A DNA stretch of 64,000 nucleotides from assembly GCA_032988165.1 (NCBI GenBank), contig JANTQF010000076.1:62001-126000 (forward strand), read 5' to 3'. This stretch comes from Emmonsiellopsis sp. PD_33. Its lineage: Eukaryota > Ascomycota > Eurotiomycetes > Onygenales > Ajellomycetaceae. The notes beneath the pieces are model-generated. The model had not been told where the DNA came from and did not search any database. It was given only the letters and a program-made list of their open reading frames with translations. Shown piece after piece: positions 35,895 through 46,395 of this stretch; within the stretch, counting starts at the first letter, position 1; the number at the start of each line of letters is the position of its first letter. The translations under genes and the position numbers were made by a program.

Positions 35895-36345
35895 ATGTTC
35901 ACCCACTGTCATCATGTGTGTCGCTGGTGGCGCCTTGATGTACACGGCCAATCAGGACACCAGCGAGAGCCGCGTATATGGCTGTACAGTTCTCATAGGT
36001 CTAGGCGTGGGCATGTGGATTCAAGCTTCCTCCTCAGTGGCACAAGCCATCGTGGATCTAGAGAACGTCACGTCGGTTATAGGCTTCATCACACTCGACC
36101 AGTTTCTCGGTAACACTGGCCATGAACGAAGCCGAGGGTTCAATAGCTTCTACCTGAATCCTCCGAGTTAGAGATACAAGCAGCAATTGGAGGCGTTTCG
36201 GGTGATTTGATGCAAAACTTCAGCCCCGATCTCAGAACGTAGGTGGTGGATGCTATCATAGGCTCCATGGGCAAGACGCACACCCCGCGCATGACTGCTG
36301 GTGCACTCGTCGTTTTGCCGAGCTTGTGGCCAGCCTCCAAACCTT
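35895..36345 (+). pseudogene. Decayed C-terminal fragment of an MFS (DHA2-like) transporter
   Basis: The frame from 35914 encodes GGALMYTANQDTSESRVYG, then GLGVGMWIQASSSVAQAIVD and SVIGFITLDQFLG. These are typical of the last membrane segments of 14-TM fungal MFS exporters. Homology then shifts frame: NEAEGSIAS continues from about 36122, and ELEIQAAIGGVSGDLMQ resumes about 36167 after an indel. An in-frame stop follows SPDLRT, before VVDAIIGSMGKT and TAGALVV near 36300. No upstream part of the transporter is visible. It is a truncated, frameshifted and stop-containing relic. Confidence 0.7.
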
Positions 36346-36835
36346 GTTAGCGCCGAATCGGAAGAGCTTGTTTTATCGGCAATTCAACGTTATCGCAAAT
36401 TGCGGCGCCGTTGCATCGAGCTTCCGAGATTTTCACTCCCCTCATAACAAGGCGCCTGAACCGCTGAACCGCTGCGGCGCTGACACGATACACAATGCTG
36501 CAGAGTGGACCCACCAACGACGGCTATTTGGCCAAGCTTTGGCCAAGGCCGGCATGAGGTAGGGATAGGGTGACATTCGGAGGGGAAACATCCAGGGCTC
36601 CATGCACTAGAACGGCGGATGCCTTCTTCTTTGGGCATGCCCTCGACAATCGTTGTCATCCCGGGTATGAATACCAGTAGTTAGCATATTGTGGACAACC
36701 TGGTTGCATTACAAGTTCCGCTATAAGATGGAGGGGGCCGATAAAGTAAATTCCCTTCTGTTTTTATATCCAAAGGCTGCCTTCCGAATCCATCGGATTT
36801 CCATGCTTCCTTACCTTTAAAAGGGATTCTGAAAA
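36346..36835. other. Intergenic, upstream of S10 carboxypeptidase
   Basis: 0.49 kb between the transporter relic and the carboxypeptidase start. A 78-codon frame at 36326-36562 has no recognisable features. Confidence 0.55.
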
Positions 36836-38600
36836 ATGCATTTCCACATCAGCGTAGCCATCGCTACCCTACTCAGCACGGCGGCCGCCCTTCGGAATCC
36901 CCACCAACTAGCGGCTAAATTTACTGCGCAGAGGTTGGCTTTCTTGGAAGAACGAGCCAATGAGCTGCGCCTTGAGAACCGCGGCCACAGTGCCAAGGCT
37001 TTGAAGCATCTCACACCTCAGACAGAAGGTAAATTCAAGACCTCGAAGACACCTAAAAAATCTCCCAGTCCCTAATGTAAAATAGAATTTCTCGTTCGGG
37101 GCGAAGACTTGCCTGAAGTCAATTTCGATATTGGGGAATCGTATGCTGGGTCCCTGTCCAATGGCCCGTCGGGCAATTCGTCGCTCTGGTTCTGGTTCTT
37201 TCCGTCCGAAAATCCAGCGGCATCCGAGGAAATCGTCATTTGGCTCAATGGCGGACCTGGATGCAGCTCGTTGTTCGGATTTCTCCAGGAAAATGGACCG
37301 TTCCTATGGCAGGCAGGAACTTACGAACCGATAAAAAATCCGTATTCGTGGACGAACCTGACGAACGTGGTCTGGATTGATCAACCCGCCGGTACCGGGT
37401 TCTCTCCTGGCCCACCTACGGTCCAGGATGAAATCGATGTTGCTAACCAATTTATGGATTTTTGGAAACGGTTCATGGACACCTTTGAATTCAAAGGCCG
37501 TGATGTTTATCTCACAGGGGAGAGTTATGCGGGCCAGTATATCCCATATATTGCGAACGAAATGCTGGACAAGGAGGACACCGATTATTTCAACGTCAAA
37601 GGAATTTGGTTAATCAACCCATCAATCAATGCGGATGACGTGCTAATAGCAGGTGAGTTGAATGCCTACCTCCGGCCATATTTCCATCCGATATTGACTA
37701 TGGCAGCACCGGCTGTCCCTGCCCTTAATTATTATCAATCGGTAATCAACCTGAACGAGTCCACGGTAAAAGATGTAAACAGTCGTTTTGAATCCTGTGG
37801 GTTTGCAAAATTCATGGAGGAATCGTTACTATTCCCACCAAAAGGAAAACTGCCACCCGCGCCGAGAGGGGCCGACGAATGCAATCTATGGGGGGATATT
37901 GTCATAGCAGCGACATACGTCAACCCGTGTTTCAATATATATCATTTGACGGATTTTTGCCCATTCCTCTGGAATGTAATGGGTTTCCCTTCTCTCGCAG
38001 GAGGACCAAATAACTACTTTAACCGTTCTGATGTCCAGAAAGTTATCCACGCTCCGCCGACGGATTATTCTTCCTGCAGCAATTATCGGTTCTTTCCTGA
38101 AGGTGATCAATCACCTCCGAGTGGACTGGGGCCACTCCCCAAAGTCATCGAGAAAACGAACAACACTATTATCGCTCACGGATCGCTTGACTTCCTTCTC
38201 TTCTTAAATGGAAGCCTGATTACTATCCAGAACATGACCTGGAATGGGGCCCAAGGGTTCCAGGAAATGCCATCGGAGAAAATGTTTGCTCCGTACCATC
38301 CAGGCCTTGGTGAAATTGCCAACGGACAGGCGAGCCCGCCGTTTTACCAGGATGCTGGAGCAGGCTTCCTCGGAACAACGCATACAGAGCGGGGGCTAAC
38401 CTGGGTGACAGCAGATCTCTCAGGACACGGTAAGGCATGAGCGTAATCCCTAAGCTGATAGAAAGCTAACCGGTCACGCCGCAGAACTCCCCCAGTATAG
38501 TCCCGGATCGGCATACCGACAGCTAGAATTTTTGCTTGGGAGGATAGAAAGCCTGACTCAAAGGGGAAGTTTCACGACTGTCCCTGGGAATTTCAAATAA
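36836..38600 (+). CDS. Secreted serine carboxypeptidase, peptidase family S10
   Basis: Exons 36836-37028, 37086-38429, 38485-38600 give 550 aa. A short signal peptide (MHFHISVAIATLLSTAAA) and a charged pro-region precede the alpha/beta-hydrolase domain. The oxyanion/substrate motif is WLNGGPGCSS. The catalytic triad is Ser211 (TGESYAG), Asp433 (HGSLDFLL) and His512 (SGHELPQ). Without the last splice (GTAAGG..GCAG) the frame stops shortly after SGH; with it the protein continues SPGSAYRQLEFLLGR. Several N-x-S/T sequons suggest glycosylation. It removes C-terminal residues from peptides, probably outside the cell at acidic pH. It is the first plus-strand gene of the extracellular-enzyme block at 36.8-49.4 kb. 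Confidence 0.93.
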
Positions 38601-39695
38601 ACAGCCACAAGGTTCGAGGAGACATTGTCTTCTGCTTCGCAAGTCGGTGTTTGCTCCCTTCGAATATGTTTTCGGGTGTATCACGGGGCTCATAGCAGCT
38701 GTACCACGACACTACGAGTGCCACAAAACGTGCTTGGAGAATAACTCAAACACAAAGAATAGATGCAATGGCATAAGTGAAATGATAATGATAATAAAGA
38801 ATGTCGGATATGGGTTGGGTACTATTGGTGTCCTGGGTATTGTCGCGTCCATAGTTGACGTAATAAAGGTAGATAGAGCCAGAAGAGAGTTCAACAGAGG
38901 CTTTTGAGCAATAAATAAAATAAATGGAATATCCCAGAGGATATTTGGATTGTCTGTTTTCCCCACTGATGCATTGTTGATGTTGCCAAAAAACTTTTCA
39001 GCGAAGGATCAACAACGTCAATATAAAGTTAACTAGTTAAGCTAGTTAGTTAGTTAACTAATCACGTGATTTTGCACGAAACCCGTGGCGCTGAATATCG
39101 TCGCGTTCAATCCCGACATCAACTTCAACCCTGAAGGTGACTCTCGATTCCCGCGCAGAAAGCTAGACAATAATGTCAGATAACACCTATGGAAACTGTC
39201 TCTTCTTCGCCTTTTCCATCCAAATGGTTCAATATTAGCCTGTCATGTCCCTAAATCAACCCAGAAATCACGCCTTATTGGGGATCTAAGCCGTTTCTAT
39301 TGTGCAGAAACAGTGTTTCAGCCATTATCTCAAGAGCTTCAAGTCTCGGCAGCACGAGATGGTCATTGATTCTGGGAAAACCTTAGTTGTGGCACTTACA
39401 ATGCTTGTTCCCGGTCCGGGTTCCCGCCGGCGTCGGTTTTAATTTTTCGCAGCGGACACGCCTGATTGCCAGTAAGGAGGAGTATGGAGGGTGCTGAGTG
39501 ACCCTTAAATTAATCGGAGCACCAAGACCCCAGTCTAACAAGAAATGCACCTCCCAATGGGCTCCTCGGGATAGATATCCCTACTGATATAAGAATCACT
39601 TTCCACCGCTGAGTGTGCACATTTATACCTACGGCCTACCAAGCGCAATTTTCTATACTGGAATTAGACCATCTCTTTCTATTCCAATTCTAACA
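38601..39695. other. Intergenic, carboxypeptidase to GH131
   Basis: 1.1 kb. An 84-codon plus-strand frame ending at 38907 has no ATG start and is not called. A TTAACTAGTTA-type palindromic patch with a CACGTG core lies at about 39026-39068. Nothing else is seen. Confidence 0.5.
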
Positions 39696-40837
39696 ATGTT
39701 GAAATCCATCGGAATCTTGAGCGCCTTTTTGGCGTCAGGCCTAGCTGGTAGGTAACCCTGAACTGGCTTCAATCGCGTATAAATTTATCTAACACTTCGA
39801 CCCAGGAACCGTGATCTGGGATGGCCGGTTCAACGAATTCGAGACCAGCGAAGATTTGAACGAGTGTGAGTTGATTTGCCATACCTTTATTCGAACATCA
39901 AGAATTGTATTTTCTTATTCAATTTCTTCTCAGGGTCGTGGGGAAACCAAGTCGGGCCGTACCAGTACTATATCCATGGAAGTGGCCCTGTGACCGACTA
40001 TGTGAATCTTTCACCGGACTTCAAGAATCCTGACGATACGGCTTCGAACCAAGGAGCCAAGATCACCATTGACAGCACTGCGCTCTGGAATAGCGACATG
40101 TGGAGGACTGAATTAATACCCCAAACCACTGCCGCGATTAACTCGGGAATGGTTTACTATCATTTCAGCATGAAGCGGACCGATACTAATGCGCCCAGCA
40201 TAAATCATGAGCATCAAGTCTGTTTCTTGTACGTGAGCTCTGTTTAATATATCTCTGTGTCTCTGCTGACCTAGATAGTGAGTCCCATTTCACCGAGATG
40301 AAGTATGGGTGGATCAGTGAGTTAACTCTGTCCCTTTCCCATTTACGAGGAGCGCCCATATCTAATATTACTACACAGGTGGGGACCAGGGGGATTCCAA
40401 TCCCAGCCTGCAATGGATGGTTGGAGGTCAATCACAATGGAAGGTCGATGAATGGGAACCGGAAGTTTGGCATAATATTGCCTATGGCATTGTTCGTCGC
40501 TTCTGAGTCCCACTCATTCTTGGTCTTATCTTACGGTTTGATATAGGACTTCGATGCAGGTACCGTCACTTTCTACCACTCAACAGGCGCCGACGATCTT
40601 GTTGAAACCGCCGGCCCAGTCTCCGCAAGCACTTCCTCGGTAAGTTAAGTTACACGCTTCTAGAATGTTTAGAAACTTCTGGATCATTAACGTTCTTAGA
40701 ATGGCGCCGACTGGCATCTGGGCGTACTCCGCCTTCCACGATCCGGACAATCTGCTTCTGATGCAGAGGATTGGTACTTCAGCGGGGTCTACGTCGAGAG
40801 TGGCGACCTGACGACTTCCGTGACTGGACCAGTATAG
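39696..40837 (+). CDS. GH131 beta-glucanase, secreted
   Basis: Exons 39696-39747, 39806-39865, 39934-40228, 40279-40316, 40379-40491, 40547-40639, 40700-40837 give 262 aa. A signal peptide (MLKSIGILSAFLASGLAG) is followed by one GH131 domain filling the protein: TVIWDGRFNEF, WSWGNQVGPYQYYIHG, RTELIPQTTAAI, YHFSMKRTDTNAP, EHQVCFFESHFTEMKYGWIS, VGGQSQW, NGADWHLGVLRLPR, YFSGVYVESGD. GH131 enzymes act on beta-1,3/1,6- and beta-1,4-glucans. Six introns split a small gene. One donor is weak (GTTCGT at 40492), though frame and homology require it. There is no CBM1. It neighbours two AA9 genes and CDH, consistent with cellulose breakdown. Confidence 0.92.
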
Positions 40838-41804
40838 TGTGTGGATCATAGTGATGTGACGGGATGGAGCTGACGCCATTTGGGGTCGCGTGGACAGGAT
40901 AAATGTCTTCGCCGGGATTGTATCCGATAAATTAAAACCAAGTCAACATGCAACACTTCACAGAATCTCTGTCTACACGAGACCTTACTCGACTGATTCC
41001 GAGTGAATTTCGTTTAGACCGGGTGTATTGACCGAAACCGAGAAAAATCAAGCTTTGCCTTATCTTGCCGTAAATTCGTTCTTTGCGATTCCAGCTCCTT
41101 TCTGGAAGAACCGCCAAAGAATCCAATGCCTTTCGTTGGGTGGGACCAAAAATGTTTTCCTCTGTTTCGTTTGATGTTTAAATTAACGGATAGGATATCC
41201 CTGTGTTTAATCATGCAAGCGTGGCGCTAACTCAAATCAGCCGGCCTGAAGAACGTTTCTGGAGCAAAACATACGGGGCCCCGCACGAGCCGAGCGTTTT
41301 GAGGAAAGCGGCCCTCCAATCATCCACTCTCCTGCCAGGATTTCCGGCGGCATCATCGGTCTTCCTTCAATATTAGGAGCCCCCCCCGCAGTCTAGGGAC
41401 GATCACTTCATGGCAGGACTCGATATCGCCATGGCATTTACGGCTTTCGGACCGCATCCTCATGACGAGGTGGCAGGCCAAGCGGTAGTTCCAAACAAGA
41501 ATGTACAGGCTATTGTTTGTTCTTGAGACCCAGAGGAAACGGCTCCACCAACCGCCCTGAGAAACTTCATGGTGAATTTAGGCGATTCAGATCGTCAAGG
41601 CGCCCATTATGACCTCCTGTTGCCAGCCCCGCAAGGATAGAAGAAGATTTAGAAGGCTATGCTGTGACCAAGCGTATATGAAAACGACATTCCCGCTGGA
41701 TAAGAGGAGGGAAGCTGCCGAAAACTGACTTCTATTTCATTCCCTATCTCCCATTCCAGTTGCATTCTTCATAGGAGACGCCACATTCAAACAACACCGC
41801 CAAT
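40838..41804. promoter_or_regulatory. Intergenic, GH131 to AA9
   Basis: 0.97 kb between two plus-strand genes, presumably containing the AA9 promoter. I see no gene and no specific motif that I can defend. Confidence 0.4.
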
Positions 41805-42990
41805 ATGAAATTAGCCACCCTTAGCCTTACCCTGCCTATGCTGGCTTCCACAGCATATGGCCACTGTACGTCATATCCCGCCAAGTGATATCTTGTTTGG
41901 ATTGGGGCTGATATCTCGAATCTAGACATCTTCCAGGTTCTCAATGACAATGCCGTCTATCAATATATCAGACAGAACACTAACTACAATTCCCCTGTTA
42001 CTGGCGAGTAAAATCTTCCCCGCGAGAAACATACAGCCAGCCACCTTACTAACATGGTGCTCAGATCTGGCTTCAAATGACCTGAGATGCAATGTTGGGG
42101 CAGACGGCGCCAGCACAGAGACGGTCTCCATCGCTGCTGGATCTGACTTCACCTTCACTGCGGACGTCGCCGTGTACCATCAAGGACCAGTGTCCTTGTG
42201 CGTAAAGCCGTTGTCACCATCAGGCGTCTCCAATTGCTAACTTGTACATTTTAGGTACATGTCCAAGGCACCAGGTGCTGCTGCTGAGTACGATGGATCT
42301 GGAGATTGGTTCAAGATAAAGGAAATCGGTCCCACATTCAACGGTGGTTCCGCAACGTGGGACTTGTCAAGTGAGTTTTGATAGCTGGAAGAGAAATATT
42401 TAGAAATCTCACTAAACTGGTATATACAGCTACGTATACTGGCACCATTCCTGCCAGTCTTCCTGATGGAGACTATTTGCTCCGCATCGAGCAGTTGGCG
42501 ATTCACAACCCATGGCCATCTGGAATCCCACAGGTTAGTCCTCCATCATTTCATCCATGCCCCGCAAACAAGCACTTCGTATTGACAAAACGACGGATAT
42601 TAGTTCTATATTTCCTGCGCTCAGGTGACCGTCACTGGCGGCGGCAGTGGTAGCCCGTCTCCCGTGGCTTCCATCCCCGGCCACGTTTCCGAGAGTGATC
42701 CAGGATACACTGTAAGTTCTTCCTTTGGCTGTCTAAAAATATCTTCGGAAAACAAGCTAACATTTTCTCCTATAGGCCAATATCTACAGCGACGTAAGTT
42801 TATTACAACAATATAAACCCCTCCGAAATATTGCGGACGTGAACCCCCATACTAACTATATTCCATGACAGTTCACCGAATACACCGTTCCAGGCCCTGC
42901 TGTCGTAAGTAAACCCATGCTCGTCCACCCCTAGCGCCCTAAATAAATAACTAACCCTCTCTTTTCCCTCTCAAATAGTGGTCCGGATAA
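41805..42990 (+). CDS. AA9 lytic polysaccharide monooxygenase, GC-AG intron
   Basis: Exons 41805-41865, 41926-42003, 42065-42197, 42255-42370, 42430-42533, 42625-42711, 42776-42793, 42872-42904, 42979-42990 give 213 aa. Signal peptide 1-19 (ending AYG) exposes His20, the N-terminal copper ligand. AA9 core: NSPVTD-LASNDLRCN, VYHQGPVSLYMSK, GSGDWFKIKE, GDYLLRIEQLAIH, and the C-terminal YTVPGPAVWSG with the axial tyrosine. The second intron must start with GC (GCGAGT at 42004) to keep the frame and the conserved D-LASND junction. Three tiny last exons (18, 33 and 12 nt) carry the C-terminus. No CBM1. Convergent with the next AA9 gene. Confidence 0.9.
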
Positions 42991-44110
42991 ATTCCACAGA
43001 GTCCGACAAGTGGTGAGATAAGCATCTGCCATATATGAATCCGCAGGCACCAATTAAGCCACAGTTTGTTTAGCGGCCTCTTATAACTGCACAAGGTTTT
43101 TAGCTTCCGCGAAACCCGGGGTGGGCAAATACTGGTTAAGGGTCTCTTAAGACTCCCAGATTGGTATTGGTATTATTGCAAGGATGATGGTGGTGATGTT
43201 GTAGTTATTCTTCTTATTCATAGTATATTTTTATGCCAGACACCTTTTTTTGCTCTTTTTCAAGATTTATTATATCTTTTTATTAGATCTATTGCTATTG
43301 ATAAAATACCTAAGGGTTCAAAGGGATTTAGCATATCTTGCTAAACAGGGAATTCCCGCATGAACCGCCCTCGTCCAGAATTTCAACCACAATAAAATAT
43401 TTACGAGTCATTCATGGTTCCACCAGGACGCTACATAAGTTCGGCCGAATACAATGCAGGGTACGATTCCGGAGCGAACCCAATGTCGCGAGGCCGGGGA
43501 CATTTCCTCCCTACTCCTCGCCTCACCACGTGCTAGAGAGAGTAACTTAGTTGGAAAGATCCAGACTGCACTCGGCTACCTAACAATGCATGCATGCATG
43601 CATAGGTAATCACTAGTTTATGGAAACCATGTCTATTATCGGGGTTTAAAGCGCCGTGGAACAGAGCGGAAAGCCATGGGAACTCTTTTCTATATCTCCG
43701 TGTCGTTCGCGGAAGAATAAAAGTAACCACCTAAAAAGGGACCTAGGGCAAGGGGGGCAGTTCCGCCGTGACGGACGAGTAGATTTGCTGGCGGGGTATC
43801 CGGGAAGGAAGAACTAAATAAAGAGGGGGGAAATTTTGTGTGAGGGCTGAAACTAAAATGGTTGGAGATGGATTCTTTTAAGGTAGAACGGTGTATATGT
43901 ATATGGAAGTTTCGTGAACTATGTATGTACAAGTTGCTATGCAGATGTGACCAGTTGAATACTCATATCCAAAGATATAAAACGCAAAACCACTGCAAGA
44001 ACCTCTCAAATCTCGACTAGCTGGCAGTGGAATTCGCCATCCCATGAATCCATCGGATTCTAGATGCTGCGCAAACACCCACCACAAAACTATCCCATCT
44101 AAAAGTCCAC
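42991..44110. other. Intergenic between convergent AA9 genes
   Basis: 1.1 kb shared 3' region. It includes a TGCA-unit tract at 43587-43602. No gene is seen. Confidence 0.6.
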
Positions 44111-45055
44111 CTAGCACGAGAAGACTTCAGGGCCTGGGATATCGTAGCTTTCCAGTTCCTGGTAGATGTTGATCAAAATGCCGGGGTCATCAGCGGAATA
44201 GGCACCTGGAAGGCTAACAGTAGCAGGGGATGCGCCTCCGGAGCCTCCGGTGATTTCAATCTGCGCGCATTCCATGTAGAGCTGCGCGCCCTGCGGGCTC
44301 CCAGCGGCATGCAGGGCAATTAATTCCGCTCGTAGAAGATACTGGCCGGGTTCGACGCAGGCGGGGATGGTAATGGTCTGTAGACCCTGGTCCTCGATGA
44401 GTGTGTCCACTCCCCATACTCCGTCCGAAAGGCCCGTTTCTTGGATTTTGAACCAGCCATCTCCGACTCCGGAGTCGGTCGTTGCATCCGTCACTTTCTT
44501 CAAGTAGGCCATGACGGGTCCCTTGGACATGTTAGTATTCGCAGCTTCCATGGTAAAGTTTGGGATATGTAATACCTTGTGGCTGGCATCGATGACATCT
44601 TCAGGTCCGCCTAGGGGTAGGAGTTAGTGTCGTATTTAAGAAAGGGGTATATCAGCAATCTTACTTGTAAGGGTATGTCTCCAGGTAGCCTGGATAGTTG
44701 AGCCAGCCTCGATGGGAATGATGTCACTGGAAGGGGTGGTAGGGTTTGGTCCGCCGTTGCAGACGACATCATCCGAAGCGACGTCTGTGATGGGCTACAT
44801 CGCTAACGATTAGAAACAAGTCCAGCCTGCCGTTATTAAATTCAGCCTTGGAAGCACGTACCCCGTCATACGTCGGTGTCCGGACAGCAAAGCTGACAGC
44901 TAAGGCAAACATTAGCCAGGACGATGCATAGAGACTGGGAAAAATCCATTGAACATACGGTAAACCTCCCCGTCAACCACAAGGTTCGTCATGATTGTGT
45001 GGGCAGCGGCGTCCCCCGCAAGAGCAGCGGCAAAAAGGGCTAGTTCGAATCTCAT
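44111..45055 (-). CDS. AA9 lytic polysaccharide monooxygenase
   Basis: Minus-strand exons 44959-45055, 44862-44899, 44665-44794, 44576-44610, 44111-44521 give 236 aa. Signal peptide 1-18 (AGDAAA) leaves His19 as the copper-brace histidine (HTIMTNLVVDG). Further motifs: ITDVASDDVVCNGG, second copper histidine in TWRHTL, DVIDASHKGPVMAYLKKV, GDGWFKIQETG, GQYLLRAELIALH, and DPGILINIYQELESYDIPGPEVF with the axial tyrosine. The small exons of 38 and 35 nt are supported by phase and by homology across the joins. No CBM1 or linker. It is divergent from CDH across 1,340 bp, suggesting shared control with its likely electron donor. Confidence 0.92.
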
Positions 45056-46395
45056 GTTGATGGAGTGTCGTATCGAGTATTCTGCGCAATATATTTCGAT
45101 ATAATGCTTGTCTTTCAGCGAGGCGCGAAGGAACTCGGTTTTCCAGAACGCTGCACACTCGAGGGTGCGCCTGGCACCTTGATATAGATCTTCGGTCCCG
45201 ACGAGAGCCAGAAAGCCCCTAGAACAATGTACATATTCCGTGGTATTCCAAGGCGATATGTGATGATCTTCCCATCCACCAATTCGTCAAGACCAGCCCC
45301 GCGGTGCCCGAGTCCAAATCGGACACGGAGCGCCGTTACTTGCTCTGTCATTAAGGACCGGGTCCATCGCAAAACGGGTTCGTAAGCAATACTGTCAAAC
45401 ACTCGGCCGTTGGGTTGAGGAAGTCGGCATCTCAAACGCCCACGGTCCGCGATGCCGTGGTCTCTGAATACCCAGGACCCCTCGCAATATGGCAGGTTGT
45501 ATTAGCCAGGCACCCTATCTTCGCCTGGTGAGGGGAATCCATGCCGCAGACGAGCAAGGATGAGAGAAAACATCCAGAAACATGGCTAATGCCAGGGTCA
45601 TGGTGGTTTGAGAATAGATTTACCCGTCGCTCCCTGCTAGTTCTCGAGTTAACTAGTTTCATGCTTTCTCTCCACATTTCATCAACATCCCGACCTTCAC
45701 AACGCTGAAATTTGGCCGGCTTCGTTTCCCCAGCGAAACAATGGACTGCCCGGGGGCATGAAGGCATTCCCCGCAATTTGCCCCGACGCGATGTTTGGCG
45801 GCCAGGTTTCAACTCCCCACGGCGCCCCTCCCCGGCCATCAACGAGACTACATGCAGGAAAGCCCCCGGTGTCGCCCAAGTTAAGCAGGCCGGGTCTTGT
45901 TTGCTTGCATGTTACAGAACAATCCCCCCTCAGGACTCCAATTTGCCGGGATGCGGTCCGGCCCTTGTCGTCTTGCCCCTGAAGCCCTGCTCCATCAATG
46001 CCACTTGGCCATGCGCGTTGCAGGCATCGAAACCCATTCAACGTTTCCGAGATGCTAGCCGGCGGAGTATCTCTTCCCTTACCCCTAGCTTCATCCCGGC
46101 TGAAGTGGATAGGCTGGGAATCCGAGTCGTCGTATCTGCCGTTGTTTGATGACAAAACGGGCAAAGGACTGGCTCATCGTTGTCGACCTTCCGTCTTGTC
46201 GGCTGGAAGTCGTGTACCCTAGCCGATGAACTATGGTCCATGCGGCCTTAATCTATCCCTCAGGCTCCGGTCAAGAGTACAAAAGCCCCGGCGGGGGTCT
46301 CGTTTCTTGACTCTTTTTTCTGTGCTGATTCGTGCTCGGTGTTGTCAACTTGAATCTAGCAATTGGAGTGGAACGGTCACATTTAGACCGCCACC
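45056..46395. promoter_or_regulatory. Bidirectional promoter region, AA9 / cellobiose dehydrogenase
   Basis: 1,340 bp between the start codons of an AA9 gene (-) and CDH (+). Candidate elements include TTAGCC at 45502-45507 (reverse complement of the XlnR core GGCTAA) and GC-rich CreA-like patches near 45825-45840. Such short motifs occur by chance, so regulation by XlnR or CreA is only a possibility. Confidence 0.35.

Noticed and set aside
38647..38907. 84-residue frame with a cysteine pattern and two hydrophobic stretches
   Set aside because: No ATG near its start and the frame runs back into the carboxypeptidase tail; probably 3'UTR. Kept only as a remark.
45697..46164. Overlapping 145-155-codon frames on both strands
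   Set aside because: GC-rich promoter region between AA9 and CDH; overlapping frames on both strands indicate base composition rather than genes.
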